Below are positions 8,903 to 18,700 of a stretch of 64,000 nucleotides of DNA, one piece after another. Numbering within the stretch: the first letter of the stretch is position 1; every line of letters begins with the position of its first letter. A model generated the notes under the pieces. That model did not search any database and was not told where the DNA came from. It saw only the letters and a program-made list of their open reading frames with translations. Origin of the DNA: Streptomyces blattellae. GTDB taxonomy: Bacteria > Actinomycetota > Actinomycetes > Streptomycetales > Streptomycetaceae. Position numbers and translations under genes: made by a program. The stretch covers positions 62,001-126,000 of the forward strand of contig NZ_WJBG01000253.1 in assembly GCF_009709555.1 (NCBI RefSeq). The letters run 5' to 3'.

Positions 8903-9112
8903 TCACCACCAGGCCGAGTCCAGGCGCCCCTCGATGGCTCTGAGGTTTTCCCGGGAGCAGGCGTCGCAGAAGTAGCGGCGGGTGCCGTTCTCCACGGAGC
9001 AGGTCCAGGTGGGCTGGGGACCCGCGGCACGGGTGCCGCAGCGGGCGCACACGAGGGAGGTCGGCTCCGCGCCCGCGCCGCCGTTGTCACTGCCTCCGGG
9101 AAGACTCGTCAC
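8903..9112 (-). CDS. Small zinc-ribbon protein
   Basis: 69-aa protein with two CxxC pairs (VCARCGT and FCDAC) plus a single TCSVENG Cys between them, so a zinc ribbon is likely. The remainder is short and charged. GTG start at 9112; a longer open frame to 9391 would cross the hairpin at 9163-9194 and is rejected. Converges with the UbiB gene, 7 bp apart. Function unknown. Confidence 0.7.
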   Translation of the reverse strand: MTSLPGGSDNGGAGAEPTSLVCARCGTRAAGPQPTWTCSVENGTRRYFCDACSRENLRAIEGRLDSAWW

Positions 9113-9162
9113 CCGGTGACGATATCGCCGTGGCCGGTGGATCAGCGGGCACAACGCACCGC

Positions 9163-9194
9163 GGGGGCCGGTCCGTTCGGACGGACCGGCCCCC
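9163..9194 (-). terminator. Hairpin downstream of the wblC operon
   Basis: Perfect 14-bp stem (9163-9176 / 9181-9194) with a TCGG tetraloop, between the end of the wblC-coupled gene (9249) and the start of the zinc-ribbon gene. No U-run follows. Probably ends the wblC transcript. Confidence 0.65.
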
Positions 9195-9248
9195 ACGGGA
9201 AAGCTCTCGCCTCCCTGTTCGGGAGGCCACCGCTTCAGGTGTTCTCGA

Positions 9249-9572
9249 TCACTGCATGACGGCCATGGCGAGCGCACGGCGGGCGCGCATCGACGCGCGC
9301 TCCGCCCGGCGCTGCATCCGACGAGCGGCCGCCAGGCGCACGGCCTGGCGTTCCCGCTCGGCCTCGTGCAGTCGCTCGTGCATATGCGCACGGGCCATGG
9401 CTTCTGGGATGAGTTGCATCTCTCGGGTCCTGTTCTGACGCGAGTCGATCGCGCCGGTGCTGGTGACGTCTTCGGTCGCGGAGCCGGCTGGCTCGTTGGT
9501 GGACGGCTTCATCGGGGCCTGCTTCTTGGGGTCGTTCGTGAGGGGGCGGTCGATCGTTCCTGCGGTGTTCAT
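9249..9572 (-). CDS. Hypothetical protein coupled to wblC
   Basis: 107-aa protein. N-terminal half is polar and disordered; the C-terminal half (residues ~50-107) is strongly helical, rich in Arg, Ala, Glu and Met, with ERERQAVRLAAARRMQRR. The ATG overlaps the wblC stop by 4 bp (ATGA), so its translation is probably coupled to the antibiotic-response regulator. No recognised domain. The basic helix could bind RNA or the ribosome, but that is speculation. Confidence 0.75.
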   Translation of the reverse strand: MNTAGTIDRPLTNDPKKQAPMKPSTNEPAGSATEDVTSTGAIDSRQNRTREMQLIPEAMARAHMHERLHEAERERQAVRLAAARRMQRRAERASMRARRALAMAVMQ

Positions 9573-9937
9573 GCCGTGACCGGGTTCTTGCGCGGGCGGC
9601 CACGCGGCCGCTTCCGGGCGACGACGACACCCTGGATGAACAGCTCGCCACCCCAGACGCCCCAGGGCTCACGCCGCTCCTTGGCGCCGGCGAGGCAGGC
9701 CTCGATCAACGGGCAGGTGCGGCAGAGGGACTTGGCGTACTCGACGTCCGCCGGCGACTCGGCGAAGAAGACCTCCGGGTCGTAGGAACGGCAGGGGACG
9801 GGCACGCCGAGGTTCTCGATGGCGTCGTCGAGCGCGGTGAGCGCGGTGAGCGGGGTCAAGGTGAAGTCCTCCGTGGGGCCGGGCTTGGGGATCGTGTCGG
9901 AAGGCGGTACGGACGGGGCGTGCGCTTCGAGTTGCAC
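9569..9937 (-). CDS. wblC: WhiB-family regulator WblC/WhiB7
   Basis: 122-aa iron-sulfur transcription factor of the WhiB7/WblC class. Cluster ligands are Cys49, Cys72, Cys75 and Cys81. The beta-turn GVWGGE is at 93-98. A C-terminal AT-hook, RGRPRK (112-117), distinguishes WhiB7 from other Wbl proteins. Known role: binds the vegetative sigma factor and activates intrinsic resistance to ribosome-targeting antibiotics by recognising AT-rich DNA upstream of -35. GTG start after GAGGAAGA. Preceded by a ~600-nt leader with its own ORF and terminator. Confidence 0.95.
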   Translation of the reverse strand: MQLEAHAPSVPPSDTIPKPGPTEDFTLTPLTALTALDDAIENLGVPVPCRSYDPEVFFAESPADVEYAKSLCRTCPLIEACLAGAKERREPWGVWGGELFIQGVVVARKRPRGRPRKNPVTA

Positions 9938-10055
9938 GGTTCGTCTTCCTCGTCTGGTCGGTCCGGCCCTGTTGGGCCGACGGTCGGCTGGTACCGGGTT
10001 CTTTTCTTGTCCCGAGGCCCCTTCGCTCTGCCGTCCCCGGTCGGGGACAAACAGA

Positions 10056-10090
10056 AGGGCCGCGGATCCCGGATGGGGTTCCGCGGCCCT
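10056..10090 (-). terminator. Attenuator hairpin in the wblC leader
   Basis: Perfect 10-bp GC stem (arms 10056-10065 and 10081-10090, 15-nt loop), followed on the transcribed strand by TCTGTTTGTCC, a short U-rich run. It lies ~120 nt before the wblC start and ~20 nt after the leader-ORF stop. A second inverted repeat follows at 10033-10048. Position and shape fit a premature terminator controlled by leader translation, as described for whiB7/wblC. Confidence 0.75.
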
Positions 10091-10110
10091 GAAGGCGCCG
10101 GCCTGATCAA

Positions 10111-10437
10111 TCAGGCTGGATCACTCCAGGGTTTTGGCCCACGGAAGGCCCACATCAGGTGGTGCTGCGTCGTCTGCTTCCGGAATCCGGCACCGGTCGC
10201 CGTAAAGGCATAGGCATTGGCCTGTGCCACTACTGCCGCTTCCAGTGCCTTGGTCGGTCGCTCATTGCGCTCACGGACGGGAAGGCCCGCAGGAGAGACG
10301 GAGGACGCCGAACGCGCGGCACGAATGCCGGACAGACCGGTGTCCTCGATGGAGGCGCCGAGCATGCACAGGGAGGCGACGACCGAGCGATCGGTCATTT
10401 TCACGGTGCTGGTGGAGCTGGTGTTGATGCTGATCAC
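10111..10437 (-). CDS. Leader ORF upstream of wblC
   Basis: Open frame of 108 codons starting at GTG 10437, preceded at 8-nt spacing by a perfect AGGAGG. It ends about 20 nt before the attenuator hairpin. The product is Ser/Thr/Ala-rich and matches no family I recognise. uORF-mediated control of whiB7/wblC transcription is established in actinobacteria; here position and ribosome site support the assignment. Whether the whole frame or an inner start (M14) is used is unclear. Confidence 0.6.
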   Translation of the reverse strand: MISINTSSTSTVKMTDRSVVASLCMLGASIEDTGLSGIRAARSASSVSPAGLPVRERNERPTKALEAAVVAQANAYAFTATGAGFRKQTTQHHLMWAFRGPKPWSDPA

Positions 10438-10550
10438 TGGACTCGCCTCCTCTCGGCGTCTCAGGGGACTGGGGGTGAGCCAGTCCGACGGAAATGCAAG
10501 TACAACACGGAATCGGGGCCTCCGAGAAGGCCTCCGTCCCCGTGGCTAAG

Positions 10551-10590
10551 AACCTATGGGGATTGCTGGGGCATGCGCAAACTATTTTTT
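10551..10590 (-). promoter_or_regulatory. WhiB7-type promoter of wblC
   Basis: On the minus strand: an A-tract (10583-10590), then -35 TTGCGC (10575-10580), an 18-nt spacer and -10 TAGGTT (10551-10556). An AT-rich tract just upstream of -35 is the known WhiB7 recognition feature, so autoactivation is likely. Predicted transcript start is near 10544. Confidence 0.7.
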
Positions 10591-10603
10591 CGACGAGTTC
10601 GCA

Positions 10604-12802
10604 TCAGCCCTCGTCTTCCGCTCCCGGTCCCTCCCGGCCTGCGCAGATGGCCAGCACATCGGCGCCGTAGCGGTTGAGCTTGCGTGCGCCCACGCCCGGG
10701 ATGCGTGCCAACTCACCGTCGTCGTCGGGCACGGCCTCGGCGATGGCCATCAGCGTCTTGTCGGTGAAGACGCAGAACGCCGGCTGGCCGCTGCGCTGTG
10801 CCTGTTCCGCACGCCATTCGCGCAACCGCTCGTAAAGGCCCTCGTCCATGTCGGAGGGGCAGTCCTCGCAGCGCATCAGCTTCATCTCGCCGGCGTCGGT
10901 GAGGGTACGTCCGCAGACGCGGCAGCGGGCCGGGCTGCGCTGTCTGCGTCTCTGCGCGACCGCCGGTGCGCTGGCGGGGAAGCCGCGCTCGACGCCTCCG
11001 GCACCACCTGTCGCGGCACGGCCGGCGGTGGTGGTCGAACCGGGACGCAACCCGTCGAGGAAGGGGCTCGGCTTGCGATTCGGACGGCCACCGGGCGAGC
11101 GGGACAGCGCCCAGGAAACATGGAGCTGTTCCCGAGCACGGGTCACGCCGACATAGAGGAGCCGGCGCTCCTCCTCGATCTGCTCCTCCGTCTTCGCATA
11201 GGTGATCGGCATCATGCCGTCGGCGACGCCCACCAGAAACACGACGTCCCACTCCAGGCCCTTGGCCGAGTGCAGGGAGGCGAGCGTGACGCCCTGTACG
11301 GTCGGCGCGTGCTGGGCGTTCGCCCGTTCGTCGAGCTCCGCGACAAGATCGCCGAGGGTGGCGCGGGGGCTGGCGGCGGCGAAGTCCACCGCCAGGTTCA
11401 CCAGGGCGGCCAGGGACTCCCACCGCTCTCTGACGGCACCGGATCCGGCCGGGGGCTGCGGCGTCCAGCCCTCCCCGGAGAGCACGGCACGCACCTGGGA
11501 GGGGAGGTCGACCGCGTCGTCGAGCAGAGAGTCGTTGCCGCCGAAACGGGCCGCGCCCCGTAGGGCGATGCCCGCCTTGCGGACCTCGGGCCGGTCGAAG
11601 AACCGCTCGGCGCCCCGCAGTTGGTAGGGCACCCCGGCGTCGGCGAGAGCCTGTTCATAGGTCTCGGACTGGGAGTTCGTACGGAACAGGATCGCGATCT
11701 CGCTCGCCGGGACACCGGCGTCGATGAGCTCTCGGATGCGGCGCGCGGCGCCCTCTGCCTCGGCGGGCTCGTCGTCGTACTGGGTGTACCCGGGCTCGGG
11801 GCCGGCAGCACGCTGGGAGATCAGCTCCAGACGGTGGTCGGCCGCTCGCCCGCGGGCCTGGGCGAGCAGGCCGTTGGCCAGGTGGACGACCTGCGGGGTG
11901 GATCGGTAGTCACGGACCAGCTTGACCACCGTGGCGCCCGGGTGACGTGCGCGGAAGTCGAGCAGATGGTCCGGGGTTGCTCCCGTGAACGAATAGATCG
12001 TCTGGCTGGCGTCGCCGACCACGCACAGGTTCTCCCGGTCGCCGAGCCACAGCTCCAGCAGGCGCTGTTGGAGCGGGCTGACGTCCTGGTACTCGTCGAC
12101 CACGAAGTGCTGGTACTGGGCGCGGACCTGCTCGGCGATGTCGTGCCGGTCCTGGAGGACTGCGACGGTCAGCAGCAGGACGTCCTCGAAGTCGATGACG
12201 GCACGGCTGCGCTTGATGTCCTCGTAGGCGGAGTAGAGCTGGGCGATCTCGGCCGGATGACGGGGGATCTCGCGGCCGGACTTGGCGGCGGCGGCCGCGT
12301 AGTCGGCGGGGACGGTCTGGGTGACCTTGGACCACTCGATCTCGGCGGTGACGTCGCGCAGCTCGCCCCGGTCGAGGCGGATGCTGCACGCGGCGGCCGC
12401 GTCGGCGACCAGCTGGATCTTGCGGTCGACGAGCCGTGGCATGGCGCCGCCGATCGCTTTCGGCCAGAAGTACTGGAGCTGACGCAGGGCGGCCGAGTGG
12501 AAGGTGCGGGCCTGGACTCCGGCGGCGCCGAGCTGGCGCAGCCGGCCGCGCATCTCCCCTGCGGCACGGTTGGTGAAGGTGACGGCGAGCACGCTGGAGG
12601 ACTGAAGGATTCCGGCGCGCACCCCATAGGCGATGCGATGGGTGATCGCCCGTGTCTTGCCCGTGCCGGCCCCCGCCAGCACGCACACCGGGCCCCGCAG
12701 GGCGGTGGCCACCTCGCGCTGCTCGGGGTCGAGCCCTGCGAGCACCGCGTCGGCCGAATCCGGTACCTGCGGGAAGAGCGTGGAGTGCGTTGCTGCTGTC
12801 AC
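10604..12802 (-). CDS. uvrD2: ATP-dependent DNA helicase UvrD2
   Basis: 732-aa superfamily 1A 3'-5' DNA helicase. Walker A is LAGAGTGKT near residue 40; motif II is VDEYQDV; motif III is GDASQTIYSFTGA; motif VI is VGVTRAREQL. After the motor come a four-Cys zinc motif (CRVCG and CEDC) and a C-terminal HRDC domain. This architecture is diagnostic of actinobacterial UvrD2, in which the Cys region supports unwinding. GTG start at 12802; a 49-codon upstream extension is rejected because it runs into the divergent promoter region. Confidence 0.93.
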   Translation of the reverse strand: MTAATHSTLFPQVPDSADAVLAGLDPEQREVATALRGPVCVLAGAGTGKTRAITHRIAYGVRAGILQSSSVLAVTFTNRAAGEMRGRLRQLGAAGVQARTFHSAALRQLQYFWPKAIGGAMPRLVDRKIQLVADAAAACSIRLDRGELRDVTAEIEWSKVTQTVPADYAAAAAKSGREIPRHPAEIAQLYSAYEDIKRSRAVIDFEDVLLLTVAVLQDRHDIAEQVRAQYQHFVVDEYQDVSPLQQRLLELWLGDRENLCVVGDASQTIYSFTGATPDHLLDFRARHPGATVVKLVRDYRSTPQVVHLANGLLAQARGRAADHRLELISQRAAGPEPGYTQYDDEPAEAEGAARRIRELIDAGVPASEIAILFRTNSQSETYEQALADAGVPYQLRGAERFFDRPEVRKAGIALRGAARFGGNDSLLDDAVDLPSQVRAVLSGEGWTPQPPAGSGAVRERWESLAALVNLAVDFAAASPRATLGDLVAELDERANAQHAPTVQGVTLASLHSAKGLEWDVVFLVGVADGMMPITYAKTEEQIEEERRLLYVGVTRAREQLHVSWALSRSPGGRPNRKPSPFLDGLRPGSTTTAGRAATGGAGGVERGFPASAPAVAQRRRQRSPARCRVCGRTLTDAGEMKLMRCEDCPSDMDEGLYERLREWRAEQAQRSGQPAFCVFTDKTLMAIAEAVPDDDGELARIPGVGARKLNRYGADVLAICAGREGPGAEDEG

Positions 12803-12987
12803 ACGGCCATGCTGCCAGGTCACCGGAGACGGGTGAGCCGGTTGTCCACAGGCAGGCACCCGCAGTCGTACTAATGCGGCACGAGCCACGTGCGGACCGA
12901 TACCCCCCGCGGGAATGGCGGCGCCGTCGCGTACGTTCCCTCTCTGCAACCCACCCGTCCCCCGAACCGCCGAGGAGCGCGAGACAC

Positions 12988-13230
12988 ATGTCGGGCACTG
13001 TGACGATGTACAGCACCACGTGGTGCGGCTACTGCCGCCGGCTGAAGAGCCAGCTGGACCGTGAGGGCATCGCGTACAACGAGATCAACATCGAGCATGA
13101 CCCGGAGTCCGCGGCGCTCGTGGAGAAGGCGAACGGCGGGAATCAGACAGTTCCCACTTTGCTGTTCTCCGACGGCTCGACGCTCACCAACCCTTCGCTG
13201 GCCCAGGTCAAGCAGAAGATCGGCGCGTAA
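12988..13230 (+). CDS. mrx: Mycoredoxin (glutaredoxin-like)
   Basis: 80-aa thioredoxin-fold oxidoreductase. Active site WCGYC (Cys13, Cys16) with TVPTLLF as the cis-Pro loop. Mycoredoxins reduce mixed disulfides with mycothiol, the low-molecular-weight thiol of actinobacteria. ATG 12988 follows GAGGAG; the longer upstream frame is non-coding. Divergent from UvrD2. Confidence 0.92.
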   Translation: MSGTVTMYSTTWCGYCRRLKSQLDREGIAYNEINIEHDPESAALVEKANGGNQTVPTLLFSDGSTLTNPSLAQVKQKIGA

Positions 13231-13239
13231 TCGCGTGGC

Positions 13240-13279
13240 GGAGGGGCGGTTTCCGAGGTGCCTCGGGAGCCGCCCCTCC
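13240..13279. terminator. Hairpin between mrx and nudC
   Basis: Long inverted repeat: outer arms 13240-13249 / 13270-13279 (10 bp, perfect) and inner arms CCGAGG / CCTCGG around a 2-nt loop. Lies between convergent genes; no U-run. Confidence 0.6.
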
Positions 13280-13285
13280 ACCACG

Positions 13286-14230
13286 TCAGAACGTGCTGCG
13301 CGTCGGCAGGGGCTTGCCGTACCAGATTTCGATGAGGCGGGCCGCGATCGAAATGCCGTACGGCGGGAGCACTTCGCCGGAGTCGAAGGCGGCGCGCAGT
13401 TCGTCGCGGGAGAACCAGCGGGCCTCGTGGATCTCATCGCCGTCGACCTCGATGCCGGTCGTGGTGGCGCGGGCCAGGAAGCCGAGCATCAGGCTGGACG
13501 GGAAGGGCCAGGGCTGGCTGGCGACGTACTCGACCTGTCCGACGGTGATGCCGGCCTCTTCGAAGACCTCGCGGCGCACGGACTGCTCGATGGACTCGCC
13601 GGGCTCGACGAAGCCGGCGAGCGTGGAGAAGCGGCCCTCGGGCCAGTGGACCTGGCGGCCGAGCAGGATGCGGTCCTCTTCATCGGTGACGGCCATGATC
13701 ACGGCCGGGTCGGTGCGCGGATAGTGCTCGGCGCCACAGGCCGGGCAGCGGCGGATGTGGCCGGCCGCCGCGATGACCGTGCGCTCGCCGCAGCGGGAGC
13801 AGAAGCGGTGGGTGCGCTGCCAGTTCTCCAGGCCGACCGCGTGCACCATCAGGCCCGTGTCGCGGGGTGACAGCAGCAGGCCCGCCTCGCGCAGGCCGGC
13901 CGCGCGCGCGGACTGGTCGATCCGGCCGGGCAGGGCGTCCTTCTGGAGGGCGAAGTAGCTGACGCCGTCCTCGTCGGTGCCGAGGAAGTAGCGGTGTGCC
14001 TCGGTGAGGGGGGCTTCGAAGGAAGGGGTCATGACGAGTTCGGTGCGCCCGTCGGACGTCTCGTCGATGAGGACCTGGCCGCCGGAGACCACGAAGCAGC
14101 GGGTCGTGGGGTGGCTCCATGCCGCCGCGAGCCAGGCCTCGTCGAGCCGGTGGTGGGCGGCGCGGTCGATGCCGCTGGGGGTGGTGAGCGAGATGGGTCG
14201 GTCGGCGGTGTGGTCGGTCCAGGTGGTCAC
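13286..14230 (-). CDS. nudC: NAD(+) diphosphatase NudC
   Basis: 314-aa NudC-type NUDIX enzyme, which hydrolyses NAD(H) or 5'-NAD caps on RNA. Zinc ribbon FCSRCGE and RCPACGAEHYPR lies in the middle. NUDIX box GFVEPGESIEQSVRREVFEEAG is followed by the NudC-specific SQPWPFPSSLM signature. Start chosen at GTG 14230 after GGAAG; a TTG four codons upstream sits directly on its G-rich site. Confidence 0.93.
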   Translation of the reverse strand: MTTWTDHTADRPISLTTPSGIDRAAHHRLDEAWLAAAWSHPTTRCFVVSGGQVLIDETSDGRTELVMTPSFEAPLTEAHRYFLGTDEDGVSYFALQKDALPGRIDQSARAAGLREAGLLLSPRDTGLMVHAVGLENWQRTHRFCSRCGERTVIAAAGHIRRCPACGAEHYPRTDPAVIMAVTDEEDRILLGRQVHWPEGRFSTLAGFVEPGESIEQSVRREVFEEAGITVGQVEYVASQPWPFPSSLMLGFLARATTTGIEVDGDEIHEARWFSRDELRAAFDSGEVLPPYGISIAARLIEIWYGKPLPTRSTF

Positions 14231-14374
14231 GGGTGCTTCCAACTCCCCCGGTGCAGCGGATTGTTTCGGCGAGCGGTTCGACGGGACCTGCGGCAGGTGG
14301 TGACGGCTTGGCGGTCCGGGGCGGCCTTTCCAGTGTGCCCCGCGCGGGGCACATCGCTGGGTGGTGCGCCATGC

Positions 14375-15787
14375 TCAGGGAGCATGGCGCCAGTTCTCCG
14401 CGAGGTCGCCCCACAGATACGCGCTGGTCTCGACGCCTTTGAGGAGCAGATCCAGCTCGACCTTCTCGTTCGGGGCGTGCCAGCCGTCGGACGGGACGGA
14501 GATGCCCAGGAAGAGCACGGGCACGCCGAGGACGTCCTGGAGGTCGGCGGCGGGTCCCGAGCCGCCCGTGCGCGTGAAGCGCACGGGTCTTTCGAAGGCG
14601 CGGCCCATGGCGCGGACGACGCACTGCAGGGCCGGGTGGTCCAGCGGTGTCAGGCACGGGCGCGTGGCGGCGGCGAAGGTGATCTCCTGCCGGATGCCGG
14701 CGGGCAACCGGTCGGCCGCCCAGGCGCGGACGGCCTGCTCGACGCGGTCGGGGTCCTGGCCCGCGACGAGCCGGAAGGAGAGCTTCACCATGGCGGACGA
14801 GGGGATGATCGTCTTGCTGCCAGGGCCTTGGTAGCCGCCACCGATGCCGTTGACCTCGGCGGTCGGGCGGGCCCAAATGCGTTCCAGGGTGGTGTGCCCG
14901 GCCTCGCCCTGAGTGGCGTACGACTTGGCCGTGCGCAGCCACTGCTCCTCGTCGAAGGGCAGTCCGGCGAAGAGTTCCCGCTCCTGGTCGGTGAGTTCGA
15001 CGATGCCGTCGTAGAAGCCGGGGATCGCCACGCGCGCGTGCTCGTCGTGCAGGGCGGCGACGAGGCGGGCGGCGGCGGTCGCCGGGTTGGGTACGGCGCC
15101 GCCGAAGGCGCCGGAGTGGATGTCCTGGTCGGGGCCGTGGAACTGGATCTCGCACTCGGCGAGGCCGCGCATGCCGGTGCACACGGTGGGGGTGTCCTCG
15201 GCCCACATGCCGGTGTCGGAGACGATCACGGCGTCGGCGGCGAGCCGCCCCGCGTGCGCCTCGACGAGCGCTCGGAAGTGCGGGGAGCCGGACTCCTCCT
15301 CGCCCTCGATGAGCAGCTTCAGGTTGACGGCCGGGGCGGTGCGGCCGGTCGCGGCGAGGTGGGCGCGGACGCCGAGTGTGTGGAAGAACACCTGGCCTTT
15401 GTCGTCGGCAGCCCCGCGCGCGTACAGGCGGTTTTCGCGGACGACGGGCTCGAAGGGGTCGCTGTCCCAGCCGTCCTCGCGGGCGGCGGGCTGGACGTCG
15501 TGATGGCCGTAGACGAGGACCGTCGGCGCCTCGGGGGCCTCGGCGGGCCACTCGGCGAAGACGGCGGGCGCCCCGGGTGTCCCCCACACCTCGGTCGTGG
15601 GGAAGCCGGTCTCTTTGAGCTTGGCGGCGAGCCAGTCGGCGCTGCGGCGCACATCCGCTTCGTGGTCGGGCTGCGCCGAAACGGACGGGATGCGCAGCCA
15701 CTCGGCGAGGTCGTCGAGGAAGGCGGCGCGGTGCTGCTCGATGTGCGTGCGGACGACGCTGACGGCACTGTCAACGGACTGGCTCAT
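14375..15787 (-). CDS. M20 family dipeptidase
   Basis: 470-aa zinc metallopeptidase of the M20 (ArgE/DapE/CPG2) family. Metal-binding VYGHHDVQP, the catalytic Glu pair in EGEEESGSPHF and the ARPTAEVNGI dimerisation segment are all present. Predicted cytosolic dipeptidase or aminoacyl-amidase. Start at ATG 15787; an upstream 17-codon extension overlaps adnB. Lies 10 bp downstream of adnB, so probably on the same transcript. Substrate unknown. Confidence 0.88.
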   Translation of the reverse strand: MSQSVDSAVSVVRTHIEQHRAAFLDDLAEWLRIPSVSAQPDHEADVRRSADWLAAKLKETGFPTTEVWGTPGAPAVFAEWPAEAPEAPTVLVYGHHDVQPAAREDGWDSDPFEPVVRENRLYARGAADDKGQVFFHTLGVRAHLAATGRTAPAVNLKLLIEGEEESGSPHFRALVEAHAGRLAADAVIVSDTGMWAEDTPTVCTGMRGLAECEIQFHGPDQDIHSGAFGGAVPNPATAAARLVAALHDEHARVAIPGFYDGIVELTDQERELFAGLPFDEEQWLRTAKSYATQGEAGHTTLERIWARPTAEVNGIGGGYQGPGSKTIIPSSAMVKLSFRLVAGQDPDRVEQAVRAWAADRLPAGIRQEITFAAATRPCLTPLDHPALQCVVRAMGRAFERPVRFTRTGGSGPAADLQDVLGVPVLFLGISVPSDGWHAPNEKVELDLLLKGVETSAYLWGDLAENWRHAP

Positions 15788-15797
15788 GGTCACGAGC

Positions 15798-18700
15798 CTA
15801 TCGGCCCGCACCGACATCGTCGTTGGGCGGTTCGTCACACAACGGCTCCTCCGTCAGCAGCCGCTCCAGCGCGGCCCGGTCCGGGAGATCTCGCTGCCGT
15901 ACGACCTCACCACTGCGCACATACACGAACGCGGCGCTGACCGACTCCAGGGGCACGCCCTGCTGCTCGGCCCAGGCCAGCCGGTACAGGGCGAGCTGGA
16001 GGGGGTCGGCGGTGCGGCTGCGGCTGGTCTTCCAGTCGACGATCTCGTACGACGCCCCGTCGCCGTCGCCCTCCCTGTAGACGGCGTCGATACGGCCCCG
16101 GATCACGCGGCCGGCGATCGCGAACTGGAAGGGGGCCTCCACGCGGTAGGGCGTGCGGTGCGCGTACGCGGTGCGCTCGAAGGCGTCCTTGAGTGCCTCC
16201 AGGTCGCGTTCGTCGGCGATCTCGGCCTCGCTGCCGGGCAGCTCGTCCGGGTCAAGCATGGGCAGGGTCAGCTCTTCGAAGCGGGCTTCGACCCAGGCGT
16301 GGAAGCGGGTGCCGCGGCGTGCGGCGGGCTGCGGCGGGCGCGGCATGGGGCGGGCCAGCTCCTGGGCGAAGCCGTCGGGGTCGGCGGCCAGGCGCAGCAG
16401 CTGTGACGCGGTCAGGGTCATCGGCAGGGGTACGTCCGTGCCGCCCTCCCGGGCGCGCAGGAGTTCTCCGGTGAGGGCGTCGAGGTCGCGGTCCCAGGAG
16501 GCGATGGTGCGGGCCTCCTCCGGCGTGAGGCGGGGGTGCAGGCGCGGGAGCTCCGTGTCGCCGGTGTGCTCGGTGATGTCCGGAGGCGCCGCCTGGTGCG
16601 GGACGGTCGGGCGGTCCGGGGTCCAGGAATCCCAGTCGCCCTGGTCCTCCTCGAAGCGGCTGTTCTCCTCGAAGAGGGTGTCCTCCTCGTCGTACAGGAT
16701 CTCGTCGTCCTCCGGTGGTGGCGGCCAGTCCGGGTCGTCGTAGGTGTCCGGGTCGTGCGTGGCCGCCGCGTGGCCTTCGGTGTGGGAGGCGAGGTCTTCC
16801 AGGTGCGCCAGGACCGTCTCGGCGGCCGCGCGGCGGCGGGCGAGGGCCATGTCGTCGAGGGGCAGGGGCCAGACCTGGTCGGCGGTGGCCCGGTGCAGGG
16901 CCGGGTTCTCCTCGTCCCCGGCGGGTTCGTCCGCCCAGGCCTCGATCTCGCCGTGGCCGGCCGCGCAGTGGCGGTACAGCGCCTGGAGGAAGTCGGACGG
17001 GCCGCGGGGCTTCTTCTGCGAGGGCCCCCACCAGTGGCCGGAGCCGAGGAGCAGGGAGCGGGGGCGGGTGAACGTGACGTACCCCAGGCGGAGTTCCTCG
17101 GTGTGCTGGTGGTCCTTCATGGCCTCCTGGAATGCCTTCAGGCCTCGGGAGTCCCATGCCTCCACGTCGGGCAGGGTGTCGGTATCGCCGCGCAGGTCGT
17201 GCGGCAGCACCTTGCTCTGCGTGGTCCACTTCTCCCGGCCCTGTGTGCTGGGGAAGGTGCCGGTGACCAGGCCGGGGACGGCCACGACGTCCCACTCAAG
17301 GCCCTTGGACTTGTGTGCGGTGAGCACCTTGACGGTGTTCTCGCCGCCGGGGAGTGCGTTGTCGAGGCCCTTCTCGTACTGCGCGGCGGTGCGCAGGAAG
17401 CCGAGGAAGGCGAGCAGGGTGGCCTCGCCGTCGCCCGCGGCGAACGAGGCGGCGATGTCGAGGAAGTTGGACAGGGTCTCTCGGCGGCGTGCGGCCAGGG
17501 CGTGCGGGGACGCGGAGAGTTCCACCTCCAGGCCGGTGACGGCGAGGACGCGGTGCAGGACGTCCATCAGCGGGTCGGACAGGGAGCGGCGCAGATCGCG
17601 CAGTTCGGCGGCGAGCCGGGCGAAGCGCACGCGCGCGTCCGGCGAGAAGGGCAGCCGATCGTCTTCCCGCTGGGCCTCGATCGGCATCTCCAGGAACGTG
17701 TCGAGGGCGTCCGCGAGCGAGATCACCTCGGAGGGGTCGACGCCCTCGACCGCCTCGGCGAGCCTGCGGTCCGGGTCGTCGTCGGCCTCTACGCGCGCGT
17801 GCGACACGAGAAGCCGGGCGCGACGGCCCAGGAGGGCTAGGTCGCGCGGGCCGATCCGCCAGCGCGGGCCGGTCAGCAGCCGGACCAGGGAGGCGTTGGC
17901 GCCGGGATCCTGGAGGACTTCGCATACCGCGACCAGGTCGGCGATCTCTGGCAGATGCAGCAGCCCGGACAGGCCGACGACCTCGACCGGGATGTCGCGG
18001 GCGACGAGCGCGCCCTGGATCTCGGCGAAGTCGGTCGCCGTGCGGCACAGGACGGCGATCTCGCCGGGCGCCTTTCCGGTTCGCACGAGATGGGCGATGG
18101 AGTCGGCGACCCAGTCGATCTCTTCGGCGTGGGAGCGCAGCAGGGCGCAGTGGACCGTGCCGTCGCGTTCGGCGCCGGGGGCCGGGCGGAGGGCCTCCAC
18201 GCCCGCGTGCATCGCGCGCAGGGGCTCGGCGAGGCCGTTGGCGAGGTCGAGGAGACGGCCGCCGCTGCGGCGGTTCTCGCTGAGCGCCTGGCGGGTGGCG
18301 GGGCGGCCGTCGGCGCGGGCGAAGTGCTCGGGGAAGTCGTCGAGGTTGGCGACGGAGGCTCCGCGCCAGCCGTAGATCGCCTGGCAGGGGTCGCCGACGG
18401 CGGTCACCGGGTGGCCTGTGCCGCTGCCGAACAGGCCCGCCAAGAGGACGCGTTGGGCGACCGAGGTGTCCTGGTACTCGTCGAGCAGCACCACGCGGAA
18501 CTCGTCGCGCAGGATGCGGCCCACTTCGGGAAGCCGGGCGAGGGTGGCCGACAGGGCGATCTGGTCGCCGAAGTCGAGCAGGTCTCGCTCGCGCTTGGCG
18601 GCGCGGTAGCGGAGCACCAGCTCGGCGAGTTCACGGCGCGCGGCGGCGGCCTCGGGGACCTTGCGCAGGTCGGCGTTGGTGAGCTTGACACCTTGCAGGG

